NCBI GenBank assembly: GCA_034437895.1
Contig: DAOTTO010000608.1
Location: forward strand, 1-19,979
From: JANRLJ01 sp034437895
GTDB lineage: Bacteria > Chloroflexota > Anaerolineae > Aggregatilineales > Phototrophicaceae
Length of the DNA stretch: 19,979 nt
Direction of reading: 5' to 3'
Shown: in pieces, positions 1-8,600 of the stretch
Layout of the letters: each line of letters opens with the position of its first letter
How positions within the stretch are numbered: position 1 is the first letter of the stretch
Made by a program: the position numbers and the translations under genes
Notes under the pieces: model-generated
Told to the model about the DNA's origin: nothing
What the model saw: only the letters and a program-made list of their open reading frames with translations
The model's database searches: none

Positions 1-403
1 TATCGCCAGAATCGCTATTCACCACCACTTGAAAACCATCAAGTATTGCCCCCATAACGTTCAAAAAGGCCGCTTGCGTCTCCACAGCGCAGTCCGGTGT
101 CGCAAGTGCGCTAATGCGATCACGCAGCGCTGCCATCTGTTCTACATCAACGACCAATTCAGCCGGTGATTTTTCGCCAGCGCTTTGCATCAGATTAAAA
201 AACTCGCGCTGCTGAAAAGTCACTGGCTGCATCCATGTTTCTAGCACCATCGGCTCATCGCAACTACCAGCGTAAACGGGAGTGGGCGGCGGCGGTAACG
301 TCAAAGGCGTTTGGTCAATGGCGGGTTTATCTGATACCGCGCAGCCCGTTATCATGGCTACAAAAAAGACAGCAAGGTAAGTTAAGCAGCGTGAATAGTT
401 CAA
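1..403 (-). CDS. Lipoprotein, N-terminal part (cut by window edge)
   Basis: The complement reads open from a TTG at 403-401 to the window edge, giving 134 residues. The first 20 residues form a signal peptide with hydrophobic core LAVFFVAM, followed by the lipobox I-T-G-C with Cys21, so the product should be lipid-anchored outside the cytoplasmic membrane. A Pro-rich stretch (PLTLPPPPTP) follows. After it comes an acidic, probably helical domain with Cys at 'YAGSCDEP' and 'TPDCAVE' that may form a disulfide. The TTG start is chosen because AAGGAG lies 10 nt upstream, no in-frame ATG/GTG lies upstream, and the next ATG (codon 17) would destroy the signal peptide. It is divergent from the FtsK-like gene. 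I do not recognise the family; function is unknown and the C-terminus lies outside the window. Confidence 0.72.
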   Translation of the reverse strand, partial: MNYSRCLTYLAVFFVAMITGCAVSDKPAIDQTPLTLPPPPTPVYAGSCDEPMVLETWMQPVTFQQREFFNLMQSAGEKSPAELVVDVEQMAALRDRISALATPDCAVETQAAFLNVMGAILDGFQVVVNSDSGD

Positions 404-428
404 AGTTAACCAACTCCTTACAAAATTC

Positions 429-514
429 GACCCTAAATCTGACCCTAATCCGCGACTCAATTTGTGGTAATTTAAACGTTAGCGTTGATAATATAGAGTA
501 TATAGTGCTAACGT
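429..514. promoter_or_regulatory. Divergent control region with 8-bp inverted repeat
   Basis: Between the divergent lipoprotein and FtsK-like genes there is a perfect inverted repeat, ACGTTAGC (476-483) and GCTAACGT (507-514). It flanks a 23-nt AT-rich core containing TATAGT (501-506), a possible -10 box for the rightward gene. No convincing -35 lies at the right distance. On the lipoprotein side, GACCCTAA occurs twice (429-436 and 441-448) with a 12-bp period. The layout suggests an operator-flanked promoter, but the binding protein is unknown. Confidence 0.4.
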
Positions 515-534
515 CAAGCGAAGGAATTTGCTCC

Positions 535-2115
535 ATGCCCCAATTATTCAGCCGTATGGACGAGATGAACTGGTTAACGCCTTCCATAGCCGATATTCTC
601 GACCAAGGGGCAGCCCCTCCCGGTGGTGATGGGTCGATTCGGGAGCAAATGCTGGCACTTCAGCAGAAATTAAGCGAATTAGAGACTCCCGCCCGTATCC
701 TGAATGTACGCCCGACCCCTTCTTACACGTTGTTCATTGCCAAACCTGAAAGCATCGGACGCTTGGGCAATCGGCGGCAGGTTACGGCGAATGAGATTAA
801 AAGAAGTATTGGGCAAATTGCAGAAGAAAATAAAACATGGAAGCTCGGCTTTTTGCCTGTGATTCAAGACGCGCCCGATACGGTAGGAATCTTACTCCGC
901 ACCGACGAGCATCAATCGCTGAGTTTGCGCCGCATGTTGGTGCGTGGCAATTTCCGCGATCATCCCTCATCACTGGCGTTTGTCTTAGGCAACACACTCG
1001 AACAAAAGCTGATCGTCCAAGATTTGGCGGAAGTCGGCAGTCTCATGATTATCGGCGCGGATGGGGCAAAAGCCCATTTTATCCATTCCATGCTGCTCAC
1101 CTTAATTTCGCTCAATACGCCGGGTGAACTGCGCCTCGCCATCGCTGGTCATAATGCGGAAGTCTATAAAGCCTTCGCCAACACCCCCCACGCATTAGGC
1201 CGAATGCTGCCCGGACCGGATGAGGGGCAGCGTCTCTTGGATGGATTGGTAAAAGAATTACAGCGCCGCCAGCAGTGGTTTTCTGAGGAACGGGTCAGTT
1301 CATTTACCGATTACAACGCCACGATGATAAAACAAGGCAAGCCCACACTGCCTCGTATTTTGCTGATGATCGATTCGCTTTCTGATCCCGATTGGCAGGA
1401 AAGTCGTGATCGTTGGATTCCGCGCCTAACAGATTTACTCGGCAACACCGGACAAACCGGCATTCACCTCATCCTGACGGCTAACCAAATGCAAGCCCCT
1501 GATGTGCCGGGAGCAATCGCCCCACTGATTTCGTTGTATATCGTCCTACGCTCCGCCGCAACTAGTTATGTGGAACGGCTCAAAAATTTTCACCCCTCTT
1601 TACTGCGCTTTGTAGACGCATTAGTCGTCGATAGCTCTGGTGACGATATTACGCCAATTGAGTTATGTTCCGTAAGCAACGAAGAAGTCCAAAACGCCGT
1701 CAATTATTGGAAGCAAGCCGCGATTCAGCGCAAGCAAGAAACACAGATGGCCCAAGTCAGCGGCAAAACAGGTCTCACCGGAATGCTGGAAGCACCCGCG
1801 ACGTTAATCGCAAGCCAACCATCACCGTTAAGCACCCCACCCGTACCAGAAAAACCCGCTGCCGAAACGTTGGCACGCGCCGCGCAAGCGCTATCGAAAT
1901 ACGAACCAAGACCGGAAGTGAGCTTGCAACAAGCGCAAGCCCTTGCCGCCTATCTCGGTTGGATTGGCGTGGGCCCATTGCAAGACATCCTCGGCCTGTC
2001 GGTGCAAGAGGCGCAAAAGACCCTTATGGTACTTCGGACTATGGGGATTGTGGAAAGTAATAGCAGCCCAACACCGCGCTTTATTCGTTCCATTGGCGCA
2101 ATTTTGAAAGAGTGA
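535..2115 (+). CDS. FtsK/SpoIIIE-like pseudo-translocase with degenerate P-loop
   Basis: 526 residues. Residues 52-150 resemble the FtsK beta domain that precedes the motor. Residues 150-375 follow the FtsK RecA-like motor in order: 'FVLGNTLEQKLIVQDLAEVGSLMIIGADG', a helix matching the family 'EMERRY..F....V..I..YN' block (240-261), a Walker B-like strand ILLMIDSLSD (275-284) and a GIHLILTANQ strand (309-318). The Walker A position reads GADGAKAH (174-181), where FtsK has GATGSGKS, so the P-loop Gly, Lys and Ser are lost; the Walker B Glu is Ser281. A Pro/Ala linker (420-460) leads to a winged-helix-like C-terminus (462-518) resembling the DNA-reading gamma domain. The ATG at 535 is chosen for AAGGA 9 nt upstream; an open frame further upstream has no supported start. 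Inferred: a DNA-binding, non-hydrolysing relative of FtsK, role unknown. Confidence 0.78.
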   Translation: MPQLFSRMDEMNWLTPSIADILDQGAAPPGGDGSIREQMLALQQKLSELETPARILNVRPTPSYTLFIAKPESIGRLGNRRQVTANEIKRSIGQIAEENKTWKLGFLPVIQDAPDTVGILLRTDEHQSLSLRRMLVRGNFRDHPSSLAFVLGNTLEQKLIVQDLAEVGSLMIIGADGAKAHFIHSMLLTLISLNTPGELRLAIAGHNAEVYKAFANTPHALGRMLPGPDEGQRLLDGLVKELQRRQQWFSEERVSSFTDYNATMIKQGKPTLPRILLMIDSLSDPDWQESRDRWIPRLTDLLGNTGQTGIHLILTANQMQAPDVPGAIAPLISLYIVLRSAATSYVERLKNFHPSLLRFVDALVVDSSGDDITPIELCSVSNEEVQNAVNYWKQAAIQRKQETQMAQVSGKTGLTGMLEAPATLIASQPSPLSTPPVPEKPAAETLARAAQALSKYEPRPEVSLQQAQALAAYLGWIGVGPLQDILGLSVQEAQKTLMVLRTMGIVESNSSPTPRFIRSIGAILKE

Positions 2116-2143
2116 GTTTGTGAAAAATATCTATTTTGGTAGC

Positions 2144-2174
2144 TGTAGGGAGTGACCGATGTGTCACTCCCCGT
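2144..2174. repeat. Short palindromic repeat / possible transcription barrier
   Basis: TGTAGGGA begins a perfect 9-bp hairpin, GGGAGTGAC (2148-2156), loop CGATGT, GTCACTCCC (2163-2171), followed by CGTC. It lies between convergent genes and could stop transcription from either side, but no T-run follows the stem on either strand. Its edges (TGTAGGGA ... CGTC) match one half of the double-hairpin element at 16254-16354, so it is better read as a member of a dispersed REP-like family. Confidence 0.6.
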
Positions 2175-2200
2175 CAGGTCTACATATCAATATGCTCTTT

Positions 2201-4306
2201 TTACTGCCCTTCTACGGCGACAACCGCTTCCCCACTGCACGAGTTGTAATCCGCCCCTAAGATGACCTCGAAATCAGAAGTTCGATTAGGATCAGGTTCA
2301 ATCCGAATATTTTCCTGCGTAACGTTCAGCAGTTGGGCAATCGCGCTTAAGCTGCTCCCTTTCTGCCGCCCGGTATGGTCAACCAAAATTGTTTGATCGT
2401 AAGTGGCCGTGTCTGCCGCGCCATCCGCAGTTGCGAGGAAACCCTCATAACCCAAGCGCTCTGCTGCAACTCGATCCCAATTGTTATTACCCGTCCCGTT
2501 AAGAATGGAAATCGTCGCCCCTTCAATCACAATTTGGCTATCGGTAGGAGGTCGATAAAAATCCTCAAGCAACGGGCGCAGCGTCTCATAAATCGGAAGC
2601 TGCACAAAGTCCCCGTCCGGTGTTTGCCAAGGCGTGGTGTGATAAGTACGAACCAACGTAAAGCTCTCCACGCCGCTTACATCAAGGTTAAGCGCAATCG
2701 GCAGAAGGCCAATAATGTCGTCTAATTGCAAATCCGTCTCGACAACCGATGTCGCCTGCTGCCAGAGATTGGGCAAATTGGTAATATCAAGCTGTCCACT
2801 GGCGATCACACGCCGCCAAATCGCCCGAATAATCTGCTGTTGACGGCGACCCCGATCAAAGTCGCTGCTGTTATTGCGGGTGCGGGCATACCATAGCGCT
2901 TGCGGCCCACTCATGTGATAATACCCCACAGGCAGCGTGACGAGATTATCCGCACCAGGGTCTTCGATTACCCCATCCGGTAGTTCAGTATCGATCAAAG
3001 GATAATCCTGATAAGCACAATCGACGGCAATATCAATTCCATCCACTGAGTCGATAATTTGGGCAAAGCTGTCAAAATTTACACGTACATAATAATGCAC
3101 ATTGATGCCAAAATTATAAAGGATCGTCTCACGCAGCAAGCCAAAACCGCCTGCCGACCAATCAATACTATCCCCCACCGCATAGGCAATGTTCAAACGC
3201 TGCATCGTCCCACTGGGGATATAGACATACAGATCACGCGGCAGGCTTAACATCGAAACCGTCCCGGTATCCCGATTGATCGATACAATCAGCATGGTGT
3301 CGGTACGGTTAAAATTATCATCCGTCAGGCCATCGTCGCCACCGAGCAAGATGATATTGACCAAGTTGTAGGCACGTTCAACCGTTGGCACAATCGTCGG
3401 CACGAGCGTTCCATTAGAAATCGCGCCTGCTTCTGGCAGTGAGGCCGGAATTAAAGTTGGCAGGGCGCGAGTCGGCTCAGAAGCGACTGGGGGCGGCGTG
3501 GGTTCAAGGGTGGGTTCTGGCGTATTCGTCGGGGCGAGGCTCGGCGTGATCGTCGGAGATGGCGTTACCGTAGCAATCGTAATTTGCGGCGTTTCAAACG
3601 TCGGCACCGTCGTCGGCATTGCTGTAGCGGTTTCAGATGGAATTATTGCCGTTGGTTGAGTTTCTCCGCTGCCACCTTGTGGGGTATTCGTCGCAAAGAC
3701 CGCCCGCTGCGGCGTATTCGTTACAAAAAGCTGTGCAACCGGAAGCGGCGCATCGGACTGAGCATTGTTCTCGACGGTTTCTGTCGCTATCGGCTGCGGG
3801 GTATCCGTCGGCGGGATAAGGGTCGCGGTTGACTTAGGCGTTTCCGTTGGTCTTGTGGTTGCTGTGTTTGGAGTATCAGTTGCCGTTGGCTGAGGGGTTT
3901 CTGTCGCCGGAATACGGGTCGCGGTTGATCGCAGAGTCGCCGTATCGGGAATATCTGTGGCCGTTATTGTCTCCCTCGTTGGCGAAACAACCTCAGTTGA
4001 TGTTGCTTTAGGGGTCTCAGTGGGCGCATCTGTGCTAGAGGACGCATTTACAGCCGTTGGCTCAGATGTAAAAGTCATTGTTAAAGGCACTTCGGTGGAT
4101 AGACCAACAGAAGCGATCTCAGTGGCAATCTGTGCGAAAGCCACATCACGCCCCTCAAGCGCACTTCGTTCATTAAACTGACGTGCCACCGCACCGGCTA
4201 TTTGATAGCCCGACCAGATAATCCCTACGAGGAGCAGCATCGGCACCAGCCGGAAGGCCAAAAAACGGAAAATCCGGCTTATGAGCGATCTTCTTCTAAC
4301 AGGCAT
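2201..4306 (-). CDS. LytR-CpsA-Psr (LCP) family envelope protein with LytR_C domain
   Basis: 701 residues. A basic N-terminus and one membrane segment (about 14-38) place the rest outside the cell. A very long Thr/Pro/Ser-rich linker (about 75-310) would let the catalytic part span the cell wall. The LCP domain (about 313-500) shows VNIILLGGDD, the Arg/Asp motif RTDTMLIVSI, SLPRDLYV and the conserved ARTR..SSDFDRGRRQQQ segment (474-490). LCP proteins transfer lipid-linked glycopolymers onto peptidoglycan or related acceptors. Residues 592-686 match the LytR_C domain (ISILNGTG...). AGGTGGAG precedes the ATG. It is the last gene of a three-gene operon after the HK-like and LysM genes. The linker carries a 32-residue imperfect repeat (about 126-145 and 158-177). 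The family call is secure; the polymer transferred is unknown. Confidence 0.93.
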   Translation of the reverse strand: MPVRRRSLISRIFRFLAFRLVPMLLLVGIIWSGYQIAGAVARQFNERSALEGRDVAFAQIATEIASVGLSTEVPLTMTFTSEPTAVNASSSTDAPTETPKATSTEVVSPTRETITATDIPDTATLRSTATRIPATETPQPTATDTPNTATTRPTETPKSTATLIPPTDTPQPIATETVENNAQSDAPLPVAQLFVTNTPQRAVFATNTPQGGSGETQPTAIIPSETATAMPTTVPTFETPQITIATVTPSPTITPSLAPTNTPEPTLEPTPPPVASEPTRALPTLIPASLPEAGAISNGTLVPTIVPTVERAYNLVNIILLGGDDGLTDDNFNRTDTMLIVSINRDTGTVSMLSLPRDLYVYIPSGTMQRLNIAYAVGDSIDWSAGGFGLLRETILYNFGINVHYYVRVNFDSFAQIIDSVDGIDIAVDCAYQDYPLIDTELPDGVIEDPGADNLVTLPVGYYHMSGPQALWYARTRNNSSDFDRGRRQQQIIRAIWRRVIASGQLDITNLPNLWQQATSVVETDLQLDDIIGLLPIALNLDVSGVESFTLVRTYHTTPWQTPDGDFVQLPIYETLRPLLEDFYRPPTDSQIVIEGATISILNGTGNNNWDRVAAERLGYEGFLATADGAADTATYDQTILVDHTGRQKGSSLSAIAQLLNVTQENIRIEPDPNRTSDFEVILGADYNSCSGEAVVAVEGQ

Positions 4307-4371
4307 AACGACTCCACCTTACAACACTAAGTGCTGAGAAGTGTAGCCCGATTGATCGCTATTTTCTACGG

Positions 4372-5673
4372 CTAATTAAAAAACAGCGGCACGGTACAAG
4401 TAGCGCTACTAGGAACATTGCCCGTGTTATCAACCACCACCAACCGCACCCAATACAAACCGGGTGTAAACAGGCTAGTATTGACCTCGCCAAGTTCCGC
4501 GTTCATCACCGATGACTCAAACCGTGCGATAAAGTTATAATCCACCTGAGAATCCGAGCGCACTTCCAGTTTATAATATTCAAAATTAGGCAAAGTTGCC
4601 GTACCAAACACGATGACGACACCCCCTACCGACTGCCCTACTGACGGGCTGGCAATCTGGATAGACGGGTCGGTACAGCCGATAGCGCTTAAATTTGGCG
4701 ATCTTGGCGGCGGATTAGAAGCACCTAATGGACGTGGCAAAAACAGAACATCGCCCGCGATAATTTGATTGCTATCTGCCAAGCAGTTGCCCTCGCGCAG
4801 AATAGTTACCGTACTGCCGCTTGACCGTGCCAATGAAAACAAGGTATTCCCCGGCTGGACAAGATAGGCCGACCAACCTGCCGGAACAGGACAATTGTCA
4901 CGGGTGGCAATCGGCGCAAACGCCGTACTATTTGAAGCCGATGATCCCGCTGTAGAGGTTGATGATGGCGTGACGGGGGTCGGCAAAATATCCGATGTCT
5001 CGGTTGGGCGGGGTGTATGGGTTGAAGTTGGCGAAGATGTAGGTGTTAGCGTTGCCGTGCGTGTGCTTGTCGAAGTCGCCGAGGCTGTACGGGTCGCCGT
5101 CCGGCTGGGTGTCATCGTCGGTATCGTTGGCACAATCGTATTGGTAATGGTTGGACGAGGTGTACGTGTGGCGGATAGGGTCAGCGTGATTTCAGGCATC
5201 GTCGTTACGCGCCGCGTAGGAATCGCTGTAGCACTCGCCCGATGTGTCGCCGTTGGGGTTGCTAAAGTAGGTTTCGCTTCAGGAGTACGCTCGGAAGGTT
5301 GTAAACTTTGCTGCGTCACAACAGCCGTAGCTTCTGGCGATACCTGTGCTTCGGCGGTAGAGGTAGCCGTTGACGATGCCGCTTGCGTCGTTGGGGAATC
5401 CGTCGCCTCAGTTGCAGCCTCATCACCACCTTCGGTTTCGGTTGCCGCTGTCACTTGCAAAGTCACATCGGCTGTTGCATCAGCGACTTCCGTCACTGCT
5501 TGTAGGCTCGGCGTTTGGTTAATCATCCCTGTCATCACCCCACCCGGCGTTTGAGTAGCAGTGTCTTCAGCAGGGTCAGAAACCGAGAGTAAAATACCAA
5601 ACGTCACGGCAAATACCAGCACCGCAAGCACGGCGATGGCGACAATTACTTCGTTTCCTATATCACGTCGCAT
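4372..5673 (-). CDS. Membrane-anchored LysM-domain protein with Ser/Thr/Pro-rich stalk
   Basis: 433 residues. One membrane segment (about 8-30) follows a short cytoplasmic tail. A Ser/Thr/Pro-rich stalk runs from about 35 to 255, with runs of TPRPT, TATRTAS and similar. Residues 259-314 form a LysM module (AYLVQPGNTLFSLARSSG ... IIAGDVLFLPR), a fold that binds N-acetylglucosamine glycans such as peptidoglycan. The module is flanked by Cys261 and Cys297. Residues 335-430 look like an immunoglobulin-like beta-sandwich (PSVGQSVGGVVIVFGTA ... GLYWVRLVVVDNTGNVP). The gene lies 10 nt after the HK-like gene, whose last codons contain its ribosome binding site (GAAGGA), so the two are surely co-transcribed. 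Likely role: an envelope-sensing or anchoring protein; no enzymatic motif is visible. Confidence 0.87.
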   Translation of the reverse strand: MRRDIGNEVIVAIAVLAVLVFAVTFGILLSVSDPAEDTATQTPGGVMTGMINQTPSLQAVTEVADATADVTLQVTAATETEGGDEAATEATDSPTTQAASSTATSTAEAQVSPEATAVVTQQSLQPSERTPEAKPTLATPTATHRASATAIPTRRVTTMPEITLTLSATRTPRPTITNTIVPTIPTMTPSRTATRTASATSTSTRTATLTPTSSPTSTHTPRPTETSDILPTPVTPSSTSTAGSSASNSTAFAPIATRDNCPVPAGWSAYLVQPGNTLFSLARSSGSTVTILREGNCLADSNQIIAGDVLFLPRPLGASNPPPRSPNLSAIGCTDPSIQIASPSVGQSVGGVVIVFGTATLPNFEYYKLEVRSDSQVDYNFIARFESSVMNAELGEVNTSLFTPGLYWVRLVVVDNTGNVPSSATCTVPLFFN

Positions 5674-5683
5674 GAATATTCAA

Positions 5684-8600
5684 CTATCCTTCAAGTTGCG
5701 GAAGTGGATTTAGCGGCAGGACAAAACTAAATGTGCTGCCGATGTTTTCACGAGTTTCCAACCACAGTTGACCGTCATGGGCTTCAACCAAGGCTTTAGC
5801 AATCGATAAGCCCACGCCAGTATCGCCCAAACCCTGAATAAGTGGGTTTTCCGCTTTATATTTACGAGCAAAAACACGCGCTTCATCTTCGGGCGGAATG
5901 CCACCGCCCCGGTCTTCAACCGAGACGAAAAGGCAGTCTACAAGCACTTCCTGCCCATTCCCTTGCTCCAAATTCATCCGGCGGCGCTGCGCCTTGATAA
6001 AAAGATTGCTGTTGGGCGGAGAAACCAAATAGGCATTCGTCAACAGTTGCCCGACAATCTGGCTGATTGCATCCCGATCCCCATAGACGACGGAGGTTTC
6101 ATGATCGAGATTAAGATTGACAATCAACCCTTTTTCGCGGAACTGAATCGAAGCGCTGGTAATGGCATCTTCAATCAAACTGATGACATTCACTGGCGCA
6201 GGCGACAACGTAAAACGCCCTGTATCCAATTCGGTCACTTTGATGAGGTCATCTAACATCAAAGCAAGGCGATTCACATTCGCCGATACGCGCTGCAACG
6301 ATTTGCGCTGCATTTCCCCTAAAATACCCGCCGATTCGTTCAAAAGCAGCTCAACATATCCTGAAATGGAGGTCATCGGTGTGCGGAACTCTTGAACGAG
6401 ACTCAGCAGTAAATCAGGATTTTCGGGGCGGTATTTGGCATTCGACGGCAGTTCAGATTGAGCGTGTAATCGATAAGCCTCTAGCTGATTTTCCATCGCG
6501 GCTAACTGTGTCCGCGTCTGATTTACTTCACGCTCTAAGCGTCCACGTTGGGCTGTCAGGCTTTCGATCATTTGGGTAAGTGACCCTACGCCGCTGGTAT
6601 TGAGCGATTGCAGCCGATCACGATCCCCTTCAACCCGCGCCAAAAGTTGGTCGCGTTCTGTTGTAACGGCTTGTAACTCGGCTTGTAAACGATCCTGTTG
6701 GTTAAGAAGTTCGCTGCGTTCATCGGCGAATTTTTGCATCTCCACTTGCAAAGACGCTTGCTCGTCGTGTTTTTCTTTGAGTTCCATTTCAAAGGCCGCA
6801 ACTTGCGCCAACAACCGAGCGCGATGCTGCTTGATTGTCTCTAATTTAGCTTGCGCCTCTTCACGTTCAAGCCGGAGTTTTTCCCTCTGTTTATTGATCG
6901 CCTCACGGTCTTCGGCAAGATTCTGCACTTCTGTCTCAAGCATCTGAATCCGCAGCACCCGTGCCTCTTCTTGCTCAATGGCGCTTTCCAACCGGAAGCG
7001 CTCGCTCATATAACGTTCAAGTTCATCCTTGAGCATTACGTTCTCGGCACTAAGCGAAGCCCGTTGTTCATATAATTCATTGATGAGCGGCGCGAGACCT
7101 GATGGACTGTCTTCAATACCGAGTGATTTTAACTGCGTCTGAATATCGACCAATTTTGCACTAAATTGATCGCGTTCTTCTTCGAGCCGCGCTTTTTCCG
7201 CCCACATCCGATCAATCACGCTTTGCATTGTCTCTGGCAGCGGCGAAGGATTATCACGCAAATCGTCTAATTGAGCTTGAAGCCGATCTCGTTGTTCCTG
7301 CAATTCCTCTTTTTCTCGTTGGAGCGCGTCCACCATATTATTAAGTATCGCCACATTATCCGGCGCAACCGCCCCATTAAGCGCCGCCTCTGCTTCTCTT
7401 AAGCGGGTCGCAAGCTGATCACGCTCCTCACGCAGGCGCTGCTGTTCTTCATTAATAGCGATCATCCGCTGCGAGATAGAAAGTCCTGCTTGCGAATCAC
7501 TTAAATCGGACGCGATGCGGGTGCGTTCATCGTCCAACTTAATCTTAAGCTGGAACACTTGCCGGCTTAGTTCGCCGATTTGATCGCGGGCAAGCTGCAA
7601 ACTGGCCTGCGCTTCCTCCCTTGCCGCCATCACTTCGCTTGTCGTAAATTTGCCGGGCGGAATCCCGCGAACAATCGCTTCAATCGTGCGTTCCTCCGCC
7701 AACATCCGCGCTTCATTAGCGGCATAGCCAAACGCCAACAATCCGCCAGCCATCACCGCCATACTTCGCAGAAGCTCCTCTTCTGTGGAAGAAAGCCCTC
7801 TGGCGGAATACGGCAGCGCGACCATTAAGACCGCAACCAACTCTTTATCTTGTATTAACGGCTGAAAATAAACCGGGCCGATATGTTCAATATCAAGACG
7901 AGCATAAAGGTCTTGCAGCTCATCGGGATTATGCTCAGGATCAAGTGTACGCTGCTGACGACGTTCAATCGCATTCACAAGCGTGGGTTGGTTATCCAAG
8001 TTTAGCGCTAGGCCAGAAATCGCCCGCTTCATCACATTGTCATAAATAATCGAAAAATCCGCGTAATTGGCATCTTGCAAGCGCAAAATTCCGGCGACAT
8101 CCACTTTCAACATATCAATTGCGGCGCGGATAATTTTCTCTGGCAGGTTAGAAGAATCGGCATTTTCCAGAATAAGGCCTAATGCCCGTATTAACTGGAT
8201 TGATTCACGCTCGGCGGGCGTAACAAGGTTAGAAACACGCTCCGGCATGGCCTTCGTAAGTTCAGGACGTGGCGATCCTTTTTCACTTTGCCGTGCGTTC
8301 AGGAGGTCTGTTTCCAGACGATTGACAATCGTGCGGTAAATCAATGCTGGCACAATCGCCAGCGCCGCGACAAAAGCCAACCGTGTTGGCCCCGCATAAT
8401 CACCGATGATATTCCCCTGTGCAATTTGCAGCAGTGTTCCGCCATAACCCAACAAAAGAATCGCAAAAAAAACAATTTTTAGGGGTGCATCCACAACTGA
8501 CCGAAAATAAGTCAAAATGAGTTGGATACCCAGCCCGCAAAGCAGCGCCGCCGCAAAACTCCAGGTAGTCCCAAAGACACTCAGGTTATAATCAATTTGG

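Noticed and set aside
235..534. Extending the FtsK-like protein upstream to an ATG at 235
   Set aside because: The upstream part overlaps the opposite-strand lipoprotein signal peptide, has no FtsK-like sequence, and the ATG at 535 has a good ribosome binding site and a control region in front.
4895..5554. 219-codon rightward open frame with Val/Ser-rich product
   Set aside because: It mirrors the Thr/Pro-rich stalk of the LysM protein; low stop frequency there is a composition effect and there is no family resemblance.
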